Assembly (NCBI GenBank): GCA_965205055.1
Contig: OZ242030.1
Coordinates: 2,852,001-2,916,000 of the forward strand
Length of the DNA stretch: 64,000 nt
Origin: CBDBBY01 sp965205055
GTDB lineage: Bacteria > Pseudomonadota > Alphaproteobacteria > Rhodobacterales > Rhodobacteraceae
Direction of reading: 5' to 3'
Below are positions 30,667 to 39,943 of the stretch, piece by piece. The notes under the pieces are model-generated. The model was given only the letters and a program-made list of their open reading frames with translations. It did no database searches and was not told where the DNA came from. The position numbers and the translations under genes were made by a program. Position 1 is the stretch's first letter. The number at the start of each line of letters is the position of its first letter.

Positions 30667-30969
30667 TCAGCCCGTTCCGGTCAACGCCAGCATCTGTTTT
30701 CCGGGGCGGTCCAGCCTTCTGATTTCACCCCGAACTTCCAGTTCAAGCTTGACTGTCGTAACGTGCCAGCCGACCGAGCCCAATCTTGCCCGATCATCGT
30801 CGGCCAATTCGGCGCCTGCCCGTTCGGTCAATTCGGAAAACGGCACTTCGCCATCGGCCAACACTTGAAGGGTCGCCTGGCGAACCGCATTGAACTTCCA
30901 TTTTGGTATGCGCGTCGTTCCGGTTCGCCCAACGCTCGGAGTTCGACAAACAACCCGTTCTTCCGACAT
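30667..30969 (-). CDS. DUF6958-like conserved protein, copy 2
   Basis: This is a 100-residue paralog of 21333-21635 (MSEERVVCRTPSVGRTGTTR, IPKWKFNAVRQATLQVL), about 86% identical and likewise intact. It lies just upstream of hsdM in the same orientation. The most conserved part is residues 41-95. Substitutions between the copies are largely conservative or synonymous, which suggests both were kept under selection for a time. Confidence 0.78.
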   Translation of the reverse strand: MSEERVVCRTPSVGRTGTTRIPKWKFNAVRQATLQVLADGEVPFSELTERAGAELADDDRARLGSVGWHVTTVKLELEVRGEIRRLDRPGKQMLALTGTG

Positions 30970-31250
30970 TCGCTTTCTTTTGAACTACCGCCGATCTCTC
31001 TACTTATTGCGCAGGAAGCGACCGAGTTCCAGCGTCCAACTGCAAGACTTTTGAAATTGCTGCATTGAACTTCGCCGCCAAGGCGTTCCGGCAAACTAGA
31101 CGAGCTCTGAACATTTGCGAGAGTATGGCCAAGGCTCCCGCCCGCTTCATTCGACGTCGGCAGAAGGCTCGGCAAGATTTGATTCGCAAGCCATCCGCGT
31201 GTGTTGAGTTTTGATCTTTCCATTGACAGCCGACGGCCGGATTCGGCGCT
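30681..31250. repeat. Right direct repeat flanking the defence island
   Basis: This is the counterpart of 21346-21901, in direct orientation. It covers the second DUF6958-like gene and its upstream flank. Between the two repeats lie only the hsd and ptu genes (about 8.8 kb). Confidence 0.7.
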
Positions 31251-31403
31251 CGGCCCCGTTTTCCAGCGGATGCCGATTTCGAAACAAATGCTGGACTCCC
31301 GCAAATTGAATGTTGCGCCCAATAGGCGTAACGATACGGCAATTTGAATGCGTCATATTCTCGTGGCGCAGCGACGAAACGAAAAAGAGGAGACAACAAC
31401 ATC

Positions 31404-32381
31404 ATGCGCGCAACCACATTGATCGCCGCCGCGAGCCTTGCGCTGGCCGGTTCAGCCGCGGGCGCTCAAACGGTCTGGAACATGGCCACCGCCTACAAGG
31501 ACGACAACTTCCATACGCAGAACATCGCGATGTTCGCGGAAGATGTCGAAGAAATGACCGGAGGAGAGCTGCGGATCGTGCTTCACACGAACGCCTCGCT
31601 TCTGAAAATGCCGGAAATCAAGCGAGGGATTCAGACCGGACAAGTGCAAGCAGGCGAAATTCTGCTTTCCGCCTACGGCTCGGAGGATCCGTTCTTCGAA
31701 GTCGACGGCATTCCGTTCCTGTCGCAAGGCCAAATGACGGCTTGGCAAGTTTACGAGCTGACGCTGCCGTACATCGCCGAAACACTTGACGAGCAAGGGC
31801 TGATGCCGCTGTTCTCGGTTCCTTGGCAGGGCCAAGGCCTCTATGCCCAGAAGCCGATCAATTCCGCGAGCGACTTCGAGGGCGTCAAGTTTCGCGCGTA
31901 CAACGCGCTCACCGCCCGCTTGGCGGAGTTGATGGGAGCGATCCCGACCACCGTGCAATCGGCGGAAGTGCCGCAGGCTTTCGCTACCGGCGTCGTGTCG
32001 GCGATGGTCACTTCGGCAACGACCGGCAACGACACCAAGGCATGGGATTTCACGACGCATTTCTACGATGTGAATGCGATGAACAACAAGAACATGGTCA
32101 TCGCGAACCGCGCTGCATTCGATTCGCTTTCCGACGACGCGCAAGCTGCGGTGCTCGCCGCGGCCGCGAAGGCGGAAGCCCGCGGCTGGGTCATGAGCAA
32201 CGCCTTGCAGGCAGGTTTGACAGCCAACCTTGCCGCCAACGGAATGACCGTGTCCCCTCCCGGCGCGCAACTGCTTGAAGAACTGAAGGCGATCGGACGA
32301 CAGATGGTCGATGAATGGCTCCAAAAGGCAGGCGATCGCGGCACTGAATTCATTGCGGACTACCAAGCGATCAGCAACTGA
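31404..32381 (+). CDS. dctP: TRAP transporter substrate-binding protein
   Basis: This 325-residue periplasmic protein captures an organic acid or similar solute. The signal peptide is MRATTLIAAASLALAGSAAG, cleaved about residue 21 (AGA-Q). The mature part has the DctP-type signatures ELRIVLHTNASLL, VQAGEILLSAYG and KFRAYNALTARLAELMGA, with the Arg that usually binds a substrate carboxylate. I chose ATG 31404 because the signal peptide starts there and AGAGGAG precedes it. It is the first gene of a TRAP-hydantoinase operon. Confidence 0.92.
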   Translation: MRATTLIAAASLALAGSAAGAQTVWNMATAYKDDNFHTQNIAMFAEDVEEMTGGELRIVLHTNASLLKMPEIKRGIQTGQVQAGEILLSAYGSEDPFFEVDGIPFLSQGQMTAWQVYELTLPYIAETLDEQGLMPLFSVPWQGQGLYAQKPINSASDFEGVKFRAYNALTARLAELMGAIPTTVQSAEVPQAFATGVVSAMVTSATTGNDTKAWDFTTHFYDVNAMNNKNMVIANRAAFDSLSDDAQAAVLAAAAKAEARGWVMSNALQAGLTANLAANGMTVSPPGAQLLEELKAIGRQMVDEWLQKAGDRGTEFIADYQAISN

Positions 32382-32402
32382 GCGCATGATCCGCCTGGTA
32401 CG

Positions 32403-32957
32403 ATGCGGATAATTCGAAAATCGTTGGACGGCCTCTATCTTTGGAGCGCATATGTAGGGGCCGCCTTCATCGTCGGGATCGGAGTGCTGATCACGGCGCA
32501 GGTGATCGGCCGCGAAATCGGCACGCAGGTCAAAGGAGCCGACGATCTGACCGCGTGGAGCGTTGTCGCTGCGGGCTTCCTGCCTCTCGCGCACACCTAC
32601 AGAAGAAACGGGCAGATTCGGGTGACGCTTTTGATCGAGCGGTTCAGCGGCGGAGCTCGACGCGTCGCGGAATTGCTTGCTTTGCTCATGGCCGTCTTTT
32701 TCGTGGGTTTCCTGTCCTATTCCGCATCCGACATGGTTTGGGATTCATTCCGGTTCGAAGACCTTTCGAACGGGCTGATCGTTGTTCCGCTTTGGATTCC
32801 CCAGATCTCCGTCGCAGTCGGAACCCTCATTCTGCTCATTGCGATCCTGGACGACGTCGTGCATTCGATGCTCGGCGGCGACCCCTCTTACTTGACCGCC
32901 GCCCGCGAGAACGCCGAACAGTTTCCCGAAATGAGCAGCCCGCCGGGCCCCGACTGA
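32403..32957 (+). CDS. dctQ: TRAP transporter small membrane subunit
   Basis: This 184-residue inner-membrane protein has four predicted helices (about 16-36, 52-70, 94-113, 136-156). LIERFSGGARR and the WSVVAAGFLPLAHTYRRNGQ block are typical of DctQ. It pairs with DctM to form the transporter. It starts 21 bases after the dctP stop. Confidence 0.9.
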   Translation: MRIIRKSLDGLYLWSAYVGAAFIVGIGVLITAQVIGREIGTQVKGADDLTAWSVVAAGFLPLAHTYRRNGQIRVTLLIERFSGGARRVAELLALLMAVFFVGFLSYSASDMVWDSFRFEDLSNGLIVVPLWIPQISVAVGTLILLIAILDDVVHSMLGGDPSYLTAARENAEQFPEMSSPPGPD

Positions 32958-33062
32958 TGTTCGCGCCGACCTGTCGCAGTTTTAAGTCGGCCGGCCCCGC
33001 GCCGCGTTGACCGCAGCGCATGCGTTTGCCTATGCCGCTCGAACCATAAGAGTGAACTGAGG

Positions 33063-34367
33063 ATGTCTCCGGAAACAGCGCAAATCGCTCTCGTCCTTCT
33101 GGTCGCGCTCTTCGCATTTTTGGGATCGGGGCTTTGGATAGCCTTGTCCTTGCTTGGAGTCGGATGGGTCGGGCTGACGATTTTCACCTCCGTGCCGGTG
33201 GAGAAGGCGATGGCCACGTCCATCTGGCAGGCGAACGCATCCTGGGCATTGGCGGCGTTGCCGCTGTTCATTTGGATGGGCGAAATATTGTTCCGGGCAA
33301 AACTGTCGGAGATACTGTTCCGCGGCCTGACGCCCTGGCTCGGATGGCTGCCGGGCCGGCTGCTTCACGTCAATGTGGCGGGATGCGGAATATTCGCGGC
33401 GGTCTGCGGCTCATCCGCCGCGACAGCCGCGACCATCGGTCGAATGTCCCTGCCGGAACTCGACGCAAGGGGATATGATCGCAGCCTGTCCGTCGGCAGT
33501 CTCGCCGGATCGGGGACGCTCGGTCTGCTGATACCGCCGTCCATCATAATGATCGTTTACGGAGTGTCAGCGGATGTATCGATCATCCGGCTCTTCCTCG
33601 CCGGGATCATCCCAGGCTTGATGCTCATGGCGCTGTTCATGGGCTACATCGTCGTTGCGGCGCTCGTTCGGAAAGGCGTGGCTCCTGTCGAAGCCGTCAA
33701 GACCACGTTCGCTGAAAAGCTGCGCCTTTCAAAAGGGCTGATACCGGTGGTGCTGCTGATCGGAGCAGTGATCGGATCAATTTACGCGGGCATCGCGACA
33801 GCGACGGAGGCGGCGGCCGGCGGCGTGATCGGCGCATTGCTGCTCGCGGCGGCAACAGGTTCTTTGTCATGGGCCATGTTCCGGGAAAGCCTGCTTTCAG
33901 CGACTCGGCTGTCCTGCATGATTTTCATGATCCTTTCAGGCGCGGCGTTTCTGACGACCTCGCTGGCCTATACCGGCATCCCTGCGGCGGTCGCGGAATG
34001 GGTGGCCGCTCTCGATCTGCATCCCTACGCGCTCATGGCCGCCTTGTGCGTGCTGTATGTCGTGCTCGGGTGCTTCATCGAAGGGATTTCGATGATCGTG
34101 CTTACTGCGACAGTCGTGCTTCCGCTGGTTACTCAAGCGGGTTTCGACCTGCTTTGGTTCGGCGTGTTCATCATCATGGTTGTTGAAACGGCGCAGATTA
34201 CGCCTCCCTTGGGTTTCAACCTGTTCGTGATTCAGGGTCTGACAGGACTCAAGATCGGGCGGGTCGCCGTTTCCGCCGTGCCGTTCTTCATCCTGCTGCT
34301 CGTCGGCATCGTTCTCATCACGGCGTTTCCGGGATTGGTCACGTGGCTGCCGTCGACTCTGGATTGA
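33063..34367 (+). CDS. dctM: TRAP transporter large permease subunit
   Basis: This 434-residue membrane protein has about twelve helices and catalyses sodium-coupled uptake of the DctP-bound substrate. Conserved stretches are AVCGSSAATAATIG, SLAGSGTLGLLIPPSI, ATEAAAGGVIGAL and ETAQITPPLGFNLFV. The length is normal. It lies 105 bases after dctQ. Confidence 0.93.
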   Translation: MSPETAQIALVLLVALFAFLGSGLWIALSLLGVGWVGLTIFTSVPVEKAMATSIWQANASWALAALPLFIWMGEILFRAKLSEILFRGLTPWLGWLPGRLLHVNVAGCGIFAAVCGSSAATAATIGRMSLPELDARGYDRSLSVGSLAGSGTLGLLIPPSIIMIVYGVSADVSIIRLFLAGIIPGLMLMALFMGYIVVAALVRKGVAPVEAVKTTFAEKLRLSKGLIPVVLLIGAVIGSIYAGIATATEAAAGGVIGALLLAAATGSLSWAMFRESLLSATRLSCMIFMILSGAAFLTTSLAYTGIPAAVAEWVAALDLHPYALMAALCVLYVVLGCFIEGISMIVLTATVVLPLVTQAGFDLLWFGVFIIMVVETAQITPPLGFNLFVIQGLTGLKIGRVAVSAVPFFILLLVGIVLITAFPGLVTWLPSTLD

Positions 34368-34415
34368 CGGCGGCGCAATAGGCGGACCGGGACGAGCGGA
34401 GTCGCTTCAGGAAAA

Positions 34416-36533
34416 ATGATGCCAGAGTTCGGCGGCGCAAACGCTTTCGGGAGGATCGGAGTCGATATCGGCGGCACTTTTACGGACGTCGCGCTGGAAG
34501 CCGGCGAGAGCCGGGCCACCCGCAAACTGCTGACGACATCCGAAAACCCCGCAGACGCCTGCATGAAGGGCATCGACGCCGCAATGGCCGAGGTCAATCT
34601 CTCGCCGGAAAACATCGGCGTGATCATCCATGGAACCACCCTTGCGACGAACGCGATCATCGAGCGGAAAGGCGCCGTGACTTCGTTGCTGACAACCGAG
34701 GGGTTCCGGGACACGATTGAAATCGGGACGGAGGGCCGGCCGGAGCAGTACGACATCAATATCATCAAGCCGGCGCCGCTCGTCCCCCGGCGGCGGCGGT
34801 TCACGGTGCGCGAGCGGCTCGACCGAGACGGGCGGGCTTTGCTGCCGATCAGGGAATCGGACTTGGAGAAACTGCTCCCGGCTCTCGACGCCGCGGGCAC
34901 GGAATCGCTCGCGATCGGGTTTCTGCACTCTTACGTCAATCCTGCGCACGAGCATTCGGCGCGAGATTTCTTCAAAGTTCGCAGGCCTGAATGGCCGATT
35001 TCGATTTCGTCGGACATTTCGCCTGAATTCCGCGAATTCGAACGGTTCTCGACGACCTGCGCGAACGCTTACGTGCTTCCGCTCGTCACGACGTATCTCT
35101 CCGAGTTCCGGCGCACCTTGGACGCGCGCGGGTTTCGCTGCCCCCTTCTGCTCATGACTTCAAGCGGCGGACTCGCGACGGTGGAAACTGCGCGCAGACT
35201 TCCTGCTCGCCTCGTGGAATCCGGGCCGGCGGGCGGAGCCATTTTTGCCGGCGACATCGCGCGGTCGAACGGCATAGACCGGGCGATTTCATTCGACATG
35301 GGCGGAACGACCGCGAAACTTTGCATGCTCGAAGGCGGCGTCGCGCAAACAAGCAGGCGCTTCGAAGTCGCGAGGGTATACCGGTTCCGCAAGGACAGCG
35401 GATTGCCGCTCAGGATACCCGTAATCGACATGGTGGAGATCGGAGCGGGCGGCGGTTCGATCGCGCACGTCGACGAATTGGGCAGAATCGCGGTCGGACC
35501 CGAGAGCGCGGGATCGGATCCTGGACCGGCTTGCTACGGCAATGGCGGCAAGCGTGCCACCGTGACCGATGCAAACCTGCTGATCGGGCGAATTGATCCG
35601 AAAAGGTTCGCCGGCGGCGATATGGGACTTGATGTCGCCGCAGCAAAAAAAGCGCTGGCCGACGACGTCGGAACCCCGCTGGAGCTCGACGATGCGCCGG
35701 CCGCTTTCGGCGTGACCGAAATGGTATGCGAGAACATGGCAAGCGCAGCACGGGTGCATGCCATTGAAAGCGGCAAGAACGCAGACGGCCGCACATTGAT
35801 TGCTTTCGGCGGGGCCGCTCCGCTCCATGCTTGCCAGATCGCCGACAAATTGGGAATCAAGAGAATCCTCGTGCCTGCGAACGCAGCGGTCGGATCGGCG
35901 ATAGGGTTTCTGAGAGCGCCTATTTCGTTCGAGATCGTGCGGACCGTCTATCAAGCGCTCGACGACTTCGACATCCGGCTCACGAATGAAATCTGCGAAT
36001 CCATGGAAGCCGAAGCAGTTCGCTGCGTGCGGGAGGGTGCGGGAATCGACGGACATATCTCAACCCGCCGGCAAGCGTACATGCGATATCAAGGCCAAGG
36101 CCACGAGATAGCCGTGGATGTCCCGATGGATCAGCTCGGCCGCGACGCCGCGGAGACGCTGCAAGAGCTGTTCGACGCGGAATACCGGAAGGTCTTCGGA
36201 CGCAATGTCGGCGGGATCGCGAGAGGCGCGGTCGTGACTTGGAGCGTCACCGCGTCGACGCCGCCCCATTCCGATGCGGCGGCGGCGCTCCGCAAAGCAT
36301 CTTCGGAAAAGCCGGACGACCGGATGGCGTTCGATGTTCCGGAAGGCGCGATGAAACCCCACGCCGCAATCCTGCGGGAAACAATGAAACCCGGAGAAGC
36401 CGTCGACGGCCCCGCGATCATCATCGAAAGCGGAACGTCGACGGTCGTTTCATCGTCATTCGCCGCGCGCGCGATCGCTACGGGCGATCTCGAGCTGATC
36501 CGCAAGCCGGCAAGTCGGGGGCACGGCGGATGA
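34416..36533 (+). CDS. hyuA: Hydantoinase/oxoprolinase family protein, subunit A
   Basis: This 705-residue HyuA-type subunit is an ATP-dependent amidohydrolase (N-methylhydantoinase, 5-oxoprolinase, acetone carboxylase-like families). The actin-like nucleotide fold begins with IGVDIGGTFTDVALE (about 11-25). HGTTLATNAIIERKGA, SSGGLATVETARRLP and SFDMGGTTAKLCMLEGG follow. It works with subunit B, whose start overlaps its stop (ATGA). ATP drives opening of a lactam or hydantoin ring. The TRAP genes just upstream probably import the substrate. The exact substrate cannot be told from the sequence. Confidence 0.9.
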   Translation: MMPEFGGANAFGRIGVDIGGTFTDVALEAGESRATRKLLTTSENPADACMKGIDAAMAEVNLSPENIGVIIHGTTLATNAIIERKGAVTSLLTTEGFRDTIEIGTEGRPEQYDINIIKPAPLVPRRRRFTVRERLDRDGRALLPIRESDLEKLLPALDAAGTESLAIGFLHSYVNPAHEHSARDFFKVRRPEWPISISSDISPEFREFERFSTTCANAYVLPLVTTYLSEFRRTLDARGFRCPLLLMTSSGGLATVETARRLPARLVESGPAGGAIFAGDIARSNGIDRAISFDMGGTTAKLCMLEGGVAQTSRRFEVARVYRFRKDSGLPLRIPVIDMVEIGAGGGSIAHVDELGRIAVGPESAGSDPGPACYGNGGKRATVTDANLLIGRIDPKRFAGGDMGLDVAAAKKALADDVGTPLELDDAPAAFGVTEMVCENMASAARVHAIESGKNADGRTLIAFGGAAPLHACQIADKLGIKRILVPANAAVGSAIGFLRAPISFEIVRTVYQALDDFDIRLTNEICESMEAEAVRCVREGAGIDGHISTRRQAYMRYQGQGHEIAVDVPMDQLGRDAAETLQELFDAEYRKVFGRNVGGIARGAVVTWSVTASTPPHSDAAAALRKASSEKPDDRMAFDVPEGAMKPHAAILRETMKPGEAVDGPAIIIESGTSTVVSSSFAARAIATGDLELIRKPASRGHGG

Positions 36534-38272
36534 GCAATCTGGACCTGATAAAGAAACAGCTCGTCTGGAGCCGGCTGATTTCGGCCATCGAGGAGCAGGC
36601 TCAAACCGTCATCCGCACCGCTTTCAGCCAATCCGTGCGCGAATGCGGCGATCTGTCCGCAGGAGTCTTCAATCGGCGCGGCGAAATGGTCGCGCAGGCG
36701 GTGACGGGGACTCCGGGGCACGTCAATGCCATGGCGATCTGCGTGAAGCATTTTCTGACGAAATTCCCGATCAACGCGATGCGTCCTGGCGATGTGTTCT
36801 GCACCAATGATCCTTGGCTGTCCGTCGGGCATTATCACGACGTCACCGTCGTAACGCCCGCATTCAGGGGCGATCGAGCCGTCGGCTTGCTGGCGAACAC
36901 GTGCCACATTGTCGATATGGGCGGTCGAGGCTTCGGCCCCGACGCGCGGCAGGTTTATGAAGAAGGCATAAACATTCCGATCATGCGCTTGGCGCGGGAA
37001 GGCCGAGTGAACGAAGATCTCATGGCCATCCTTCGAACGAACGTCCGGAATTCGGAGGATATGGAAGGCGACTTCTACGCAATGATGAATTGCAACGACG
37101 AAGGCGCCCGCCGGCTTTGCAGAATCATCGACGAGTTCGGATTGGAGGATATCGAAGACATCGGGCAGTACATAATCATGCAATCGCGCAAGAGCATCGA
37201 GAATGCCGTGCGCGAACTGCCCGACGGCGTCTTCCGCCACAGCACGGAACTGGACGGTTTCGACGAGCCGATCCGAATTGAAGCGGCACTGACGGTCGAT
37301 GGCGACAGCCTGAGCATAGATTATGCCGGTTCATCTCCGGCAAGCCCGTACGGAATCAATGTGGTTGAAAATTTCTGCCTTGCCTACACCGTGTTCGGCG
37401 TCAATTGCGTGATCGGCCCGAACATTCCGTGCAACGCCGGATCCATCGGCGTGGCGAAGGTGTCGGCGCCGGAGGGTTCGATCCTCAACGCCCAGCGGCC
37501 CATGCCGGTATCCGCCCGTCATGTGATCGGCCAGATGCTGCCGGATGTCGTGTTCGGATGCCTCTCGCAAGCGATCCCGAGCAGCGTGCCCGCAGAGGGT
37601 GCAGGCGCGATGTGGAATCCAATGATCCGCGGAGGGCGAACGGCAATCGATCCCGCGGCGGCCGCGGCACCGACTGTCGGGCCGGACTACGACGTCATAT
37701 TGTTCAATACCGGCGGCACCGGAGGCCGACCGACAATGGACGGGATGACGGCGACCGCGTTTCCGAGCGGAGTGCGAACGCCGCCGGTCGAAGCCGTCGA
37801 GTCCGCCTTTCCGCTGATCGTGTGGCGCAAGGAGTTCCGCGAAGGATCGGGCGGAGCCGGCCGAAACCGGGGCGGCTTGGGCCAGATTCTTGAAATCGGC
37901 GGAGCCGACGGCGCTCCGTTCAGCGTGGCGGCAATGTTCGATCGGACTTGGCGAGCGGCCGAAGGGCGGCACGGAGGCATGGACGGCGCCGCTGGCGTTG
38001 TTCGGCTCGATGACGGCAATACTTTGAAAAGCAAAGGGCGGCAGACCGTCGGTTACGGCAGGCGGCTGCTACTTGAGCTGCCGGGAGGCGGCGGATACGG
38101 TTCGCCGACGGATCGGGAACCCGCGCGGGTCCGGGAGGACGTGCTTGACGGATTGATCACGGTTCGTTCGGCCAGAGACGACTATAAGGTCGCGATCGAC
38201 AAAGACGGACATGTCGATATCTCTAAAACCTGCGAACTTAGACAGAACTTGGCTTCCCTTGCTCAGGAATGA
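36530..38272 (+). CDS. hyuB: Hydantoinase/oxoprolinase family protein, subunit B
   Basis: This 580-residue HyuB-type subunit forms the second half of the ATP-dependent ring-opening enzyme. N-terminal signatures are ISAIEEQAQTVIRTAFSQSV, ECGDLSAGVFNRRGEMVAQA and GTPGHVNAM. The rest includes GDVFCTNDPWLSVGHYHDV, and GAGRNRGGLGQILEIGG toward the C-terminus. I chose ATG 36530 because it overlaps the hyuA stop and matches the family start. The longer frame upstream is a shadow of hyuA. Confidence 0.9.
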   Translation: MSNLDLIKKQLVWSRLISAIEEQAQTVIRTAFSQSVRECGDLSAGVFNRRGEMVAQAVTGTPGHVNAMAICVKHFLTKFPINAMRPGDVFCTNDPWLSVGHYHDVTVVTPAFRGDRAVGLLANTCHIVDMGGRGFGPDARQVYEEGINIPIMRLAREGRVNEDLMAILRTNVRNSEDMEGDFYAMMNCNDEGARRLCRIIDEFGLEDIEDIGQYIIMQSRKSIENAVRELPDGVFRHSTELDGFDEPIRIEAALTVDGDSLSIDYAGSSPASPYGINVVENFCLAYTVFGVNCVIGPNIPCNAGSIGVAKVSAPEGSILNAQRPMPVSARHVIGQMLPDVVFGCLSQAIPSSVPAEGAGAMWNPMIRGGRTAIDPAAAAAPTVGPDYDVILFNTGGTGGRPTMDGMTATAFPSGVRTPPVEAVESAFPLIVWRKEFREGSGGAGRNRGGLGQILEIGGADGAPFSVAAMFDRTWRAAEGRHGGMDGAAGVVRLDDGNTLKSKGRQTVGYGRRLLLELPGGGGYGSPTDREPARVREDVLDGLITVRSARDDYKVAIDKDGHVDISKTCELRQNLASLAQE

Positions 38273-38986
38273 ATGGTGAAGCCCTTTCTCTACTTGGATA
38301 ATTGGCGCGATCCGCAGCCCGAAACGCGGTTTGACAGGCGATTGCGTAACTTGCCCGTCAACATCGAAAGAATTCGGACCAACCATGGCGAGTTCCCTAC
38401 CGAAACGGATTATTGCGCCGCTTATGTGAGTCCCAGTTTCGACGGAGCCTACGACGATCAGGATTGGATCCATCGCGAACACGAATTGCTGCGCGAGCTC
38501 GCAGCCAGCGGCGTTCCCATGATCGGCCTCTGCTTCGGAAGTCAGATACTTGCGTCGGCACTTGTCGGCAGGGACCAAGTGAGCGTGCGTGATCGCCGGG
38601 AAGCCGGATTCGGTGAAATCCGTCTTACGGCCGCCGCGCGAAATGATCCGCTGACAAGCTCGGCTCCTTCGCGGATGCCGGTGTTTCACTGGCATGGAGA
38701 CGAAGTCGGGTCCGAGCATCCCGATGTGGTCGTATTGGCCGAAAGCGACGATTGCGCCAATCAGGCATGGCGATGGGCGAAAGGCGATGTCTGGGGGATT
38801 CAGCCGCATCCGGAATTCGATGCTGCAGGATTGATCGACTGGTTCGACAGGCACGGCGAGATGTTCGAGAGCCATGGATTGCGGCGCGACGATCTCGTCA
38901 AGGATGCCCGCGGCTGCGATGATGCATTCAAAATGCTTGAGAATTTCCTTGCGTTCGCAGTCATGAAGCTGAAGTCGCAGAAGTGA
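38273..38986 (+). CDS. Class I glutamine-amidotransferase-like hydrolase
   Basis: This 237-residue protein has a class I GATase fold. The nucleophile elbow is GLCFGSQI (Cys about 93) and the catalytic His-x-Glu is QPHPEF (about 181-185). It has no synthase domain, so it likely acts as a stand-alone hydrolase of gamma-glutamyl compounds (PuuD-like) or of another amide. The start directly follows the hyuB stop with no gap, which puts it in the hydantoinase operon. A second, distant paralog lies at 54822-55517 in the amine cluster. Confidence 0.82.
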   Translation: MVKPFLYLDNWRDPQPETRFDRRLRNLPVNIERIRTNHGEFPTETDYCAAYVSPSFDGAYDDQDWIHREHELLRELAASGVPMIGLCFGSQILASALVGRDQVSVRDRREAGFGEIRLTAAARNDPLTSSAPSRMPVFHWHGDEVGSEHPDVVVLAESDDCANQAWRWAKGDVWGIQPHPEFDAAGLIDWFDRHGEMFESHGLRRDDLVKDARGCDDAFKMLENFLAFAVMKLKSQK

Positions 38987-39943
38987 ATTTGCGCCATTCC
39001 ATCAACGCCGCGGCAGAGGATTGGAACGCGCGGCTCCGAACCAGGTCCCTGCACCGCTCCCGCGTAGGATAAACCCGCGGTCTCAAACGGCTCAGCGACA
39101 GTGCATTCGAATTCGAAAGCACCGGGACAGCGGATGCACCGCCTCTCCATGCGAAGGCTCTTGATCGACATTTTCCAAAACATCTCCGGCACCGTCCGAA
39201 GTCCTGACTTCGACAGTTCGGTTCGATGTTTGCGCCGTTCCGGCTTGGCGTCCAAACGCCCCCGGCGAGGCTTGCCCGGAACGTCAGCGATGGACGAGAC
39301 CGACCGCCGGCATCCCGGCGGCTCGCGCCGTGTCTTGGCGCGATGAATTTCCTTCCGGGGTTGTCCGCGAGCCCGGGCGGCGGCTGGCTGCGGGACGGGC
39401 TTGATCCGACGCTGCGAACCGAAAGCTCAACTCCGCTCCGCGCAATTCCTGCCAGCCAAGCTGCCCGTCCGGAACAACGTTGCAAGGCAGGGCCAAGATT
39501 GCGGCTGAGCTCCGTCGTCCGAGCCGGAACGTCTCCGAGAGGGCAACCTGCGGACCCTGCTGGCCCTCGCGAAGCGCGGCGCCCTCAAGCCGGTGCGGAG
39601 CTTGCGGCCCAAGATCCGCGCGCGACAAATTCGATTTCCGACTGCAAAACGCAAAGGGTGCGTCTCATGATTTTTGGTCAGGCGGCGGCGCGACAAACCC
39701 TCCAGTCAAGGAAGTCGGTCCAACGATTGTTTCGACGCAGCATTCCGCGGCAAGCAAGGCATTGGCACCCGGTTTCGACCAGCGGCATCCTGTCTGAACA
39801 AAAAATATGGGATGCAAACAAACGCTGGACATCGACCCCTCCCCCAAGTAGAATGGACGCGGCTGCCCGAAGGCGGCAGGAACATCGCCCGTCCATCCGT
39901 TGCAGGATGGGGACTGAACCGGCAGACTGAAGAGGAAACACTC
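38987..39943. other. Long region without a recognised gene
   Basis: GC-rich sequence with many overlapping frames on both strands, all rich in Arg, Ser, Pro and Ala and typical of non-coding GC-rich DNA. One plus-strand stretch (EGNLRTLLALAKRGALKPV, near 39540-39600) looks protein-like but lacks a start and is not open upstream. It may be a decayed gene. AT-rich sequence at about 39795-39850 could hold the promoter of the lipoprotein gene. Confidence 0.4.

Noticed and set aside
38987..39943. A decayed transposase or dehydrogenase gene
   Set aside because: A short protein-like stretch near 39540-39600 was seen, but no catalytic motif and no continuous frame support any family.
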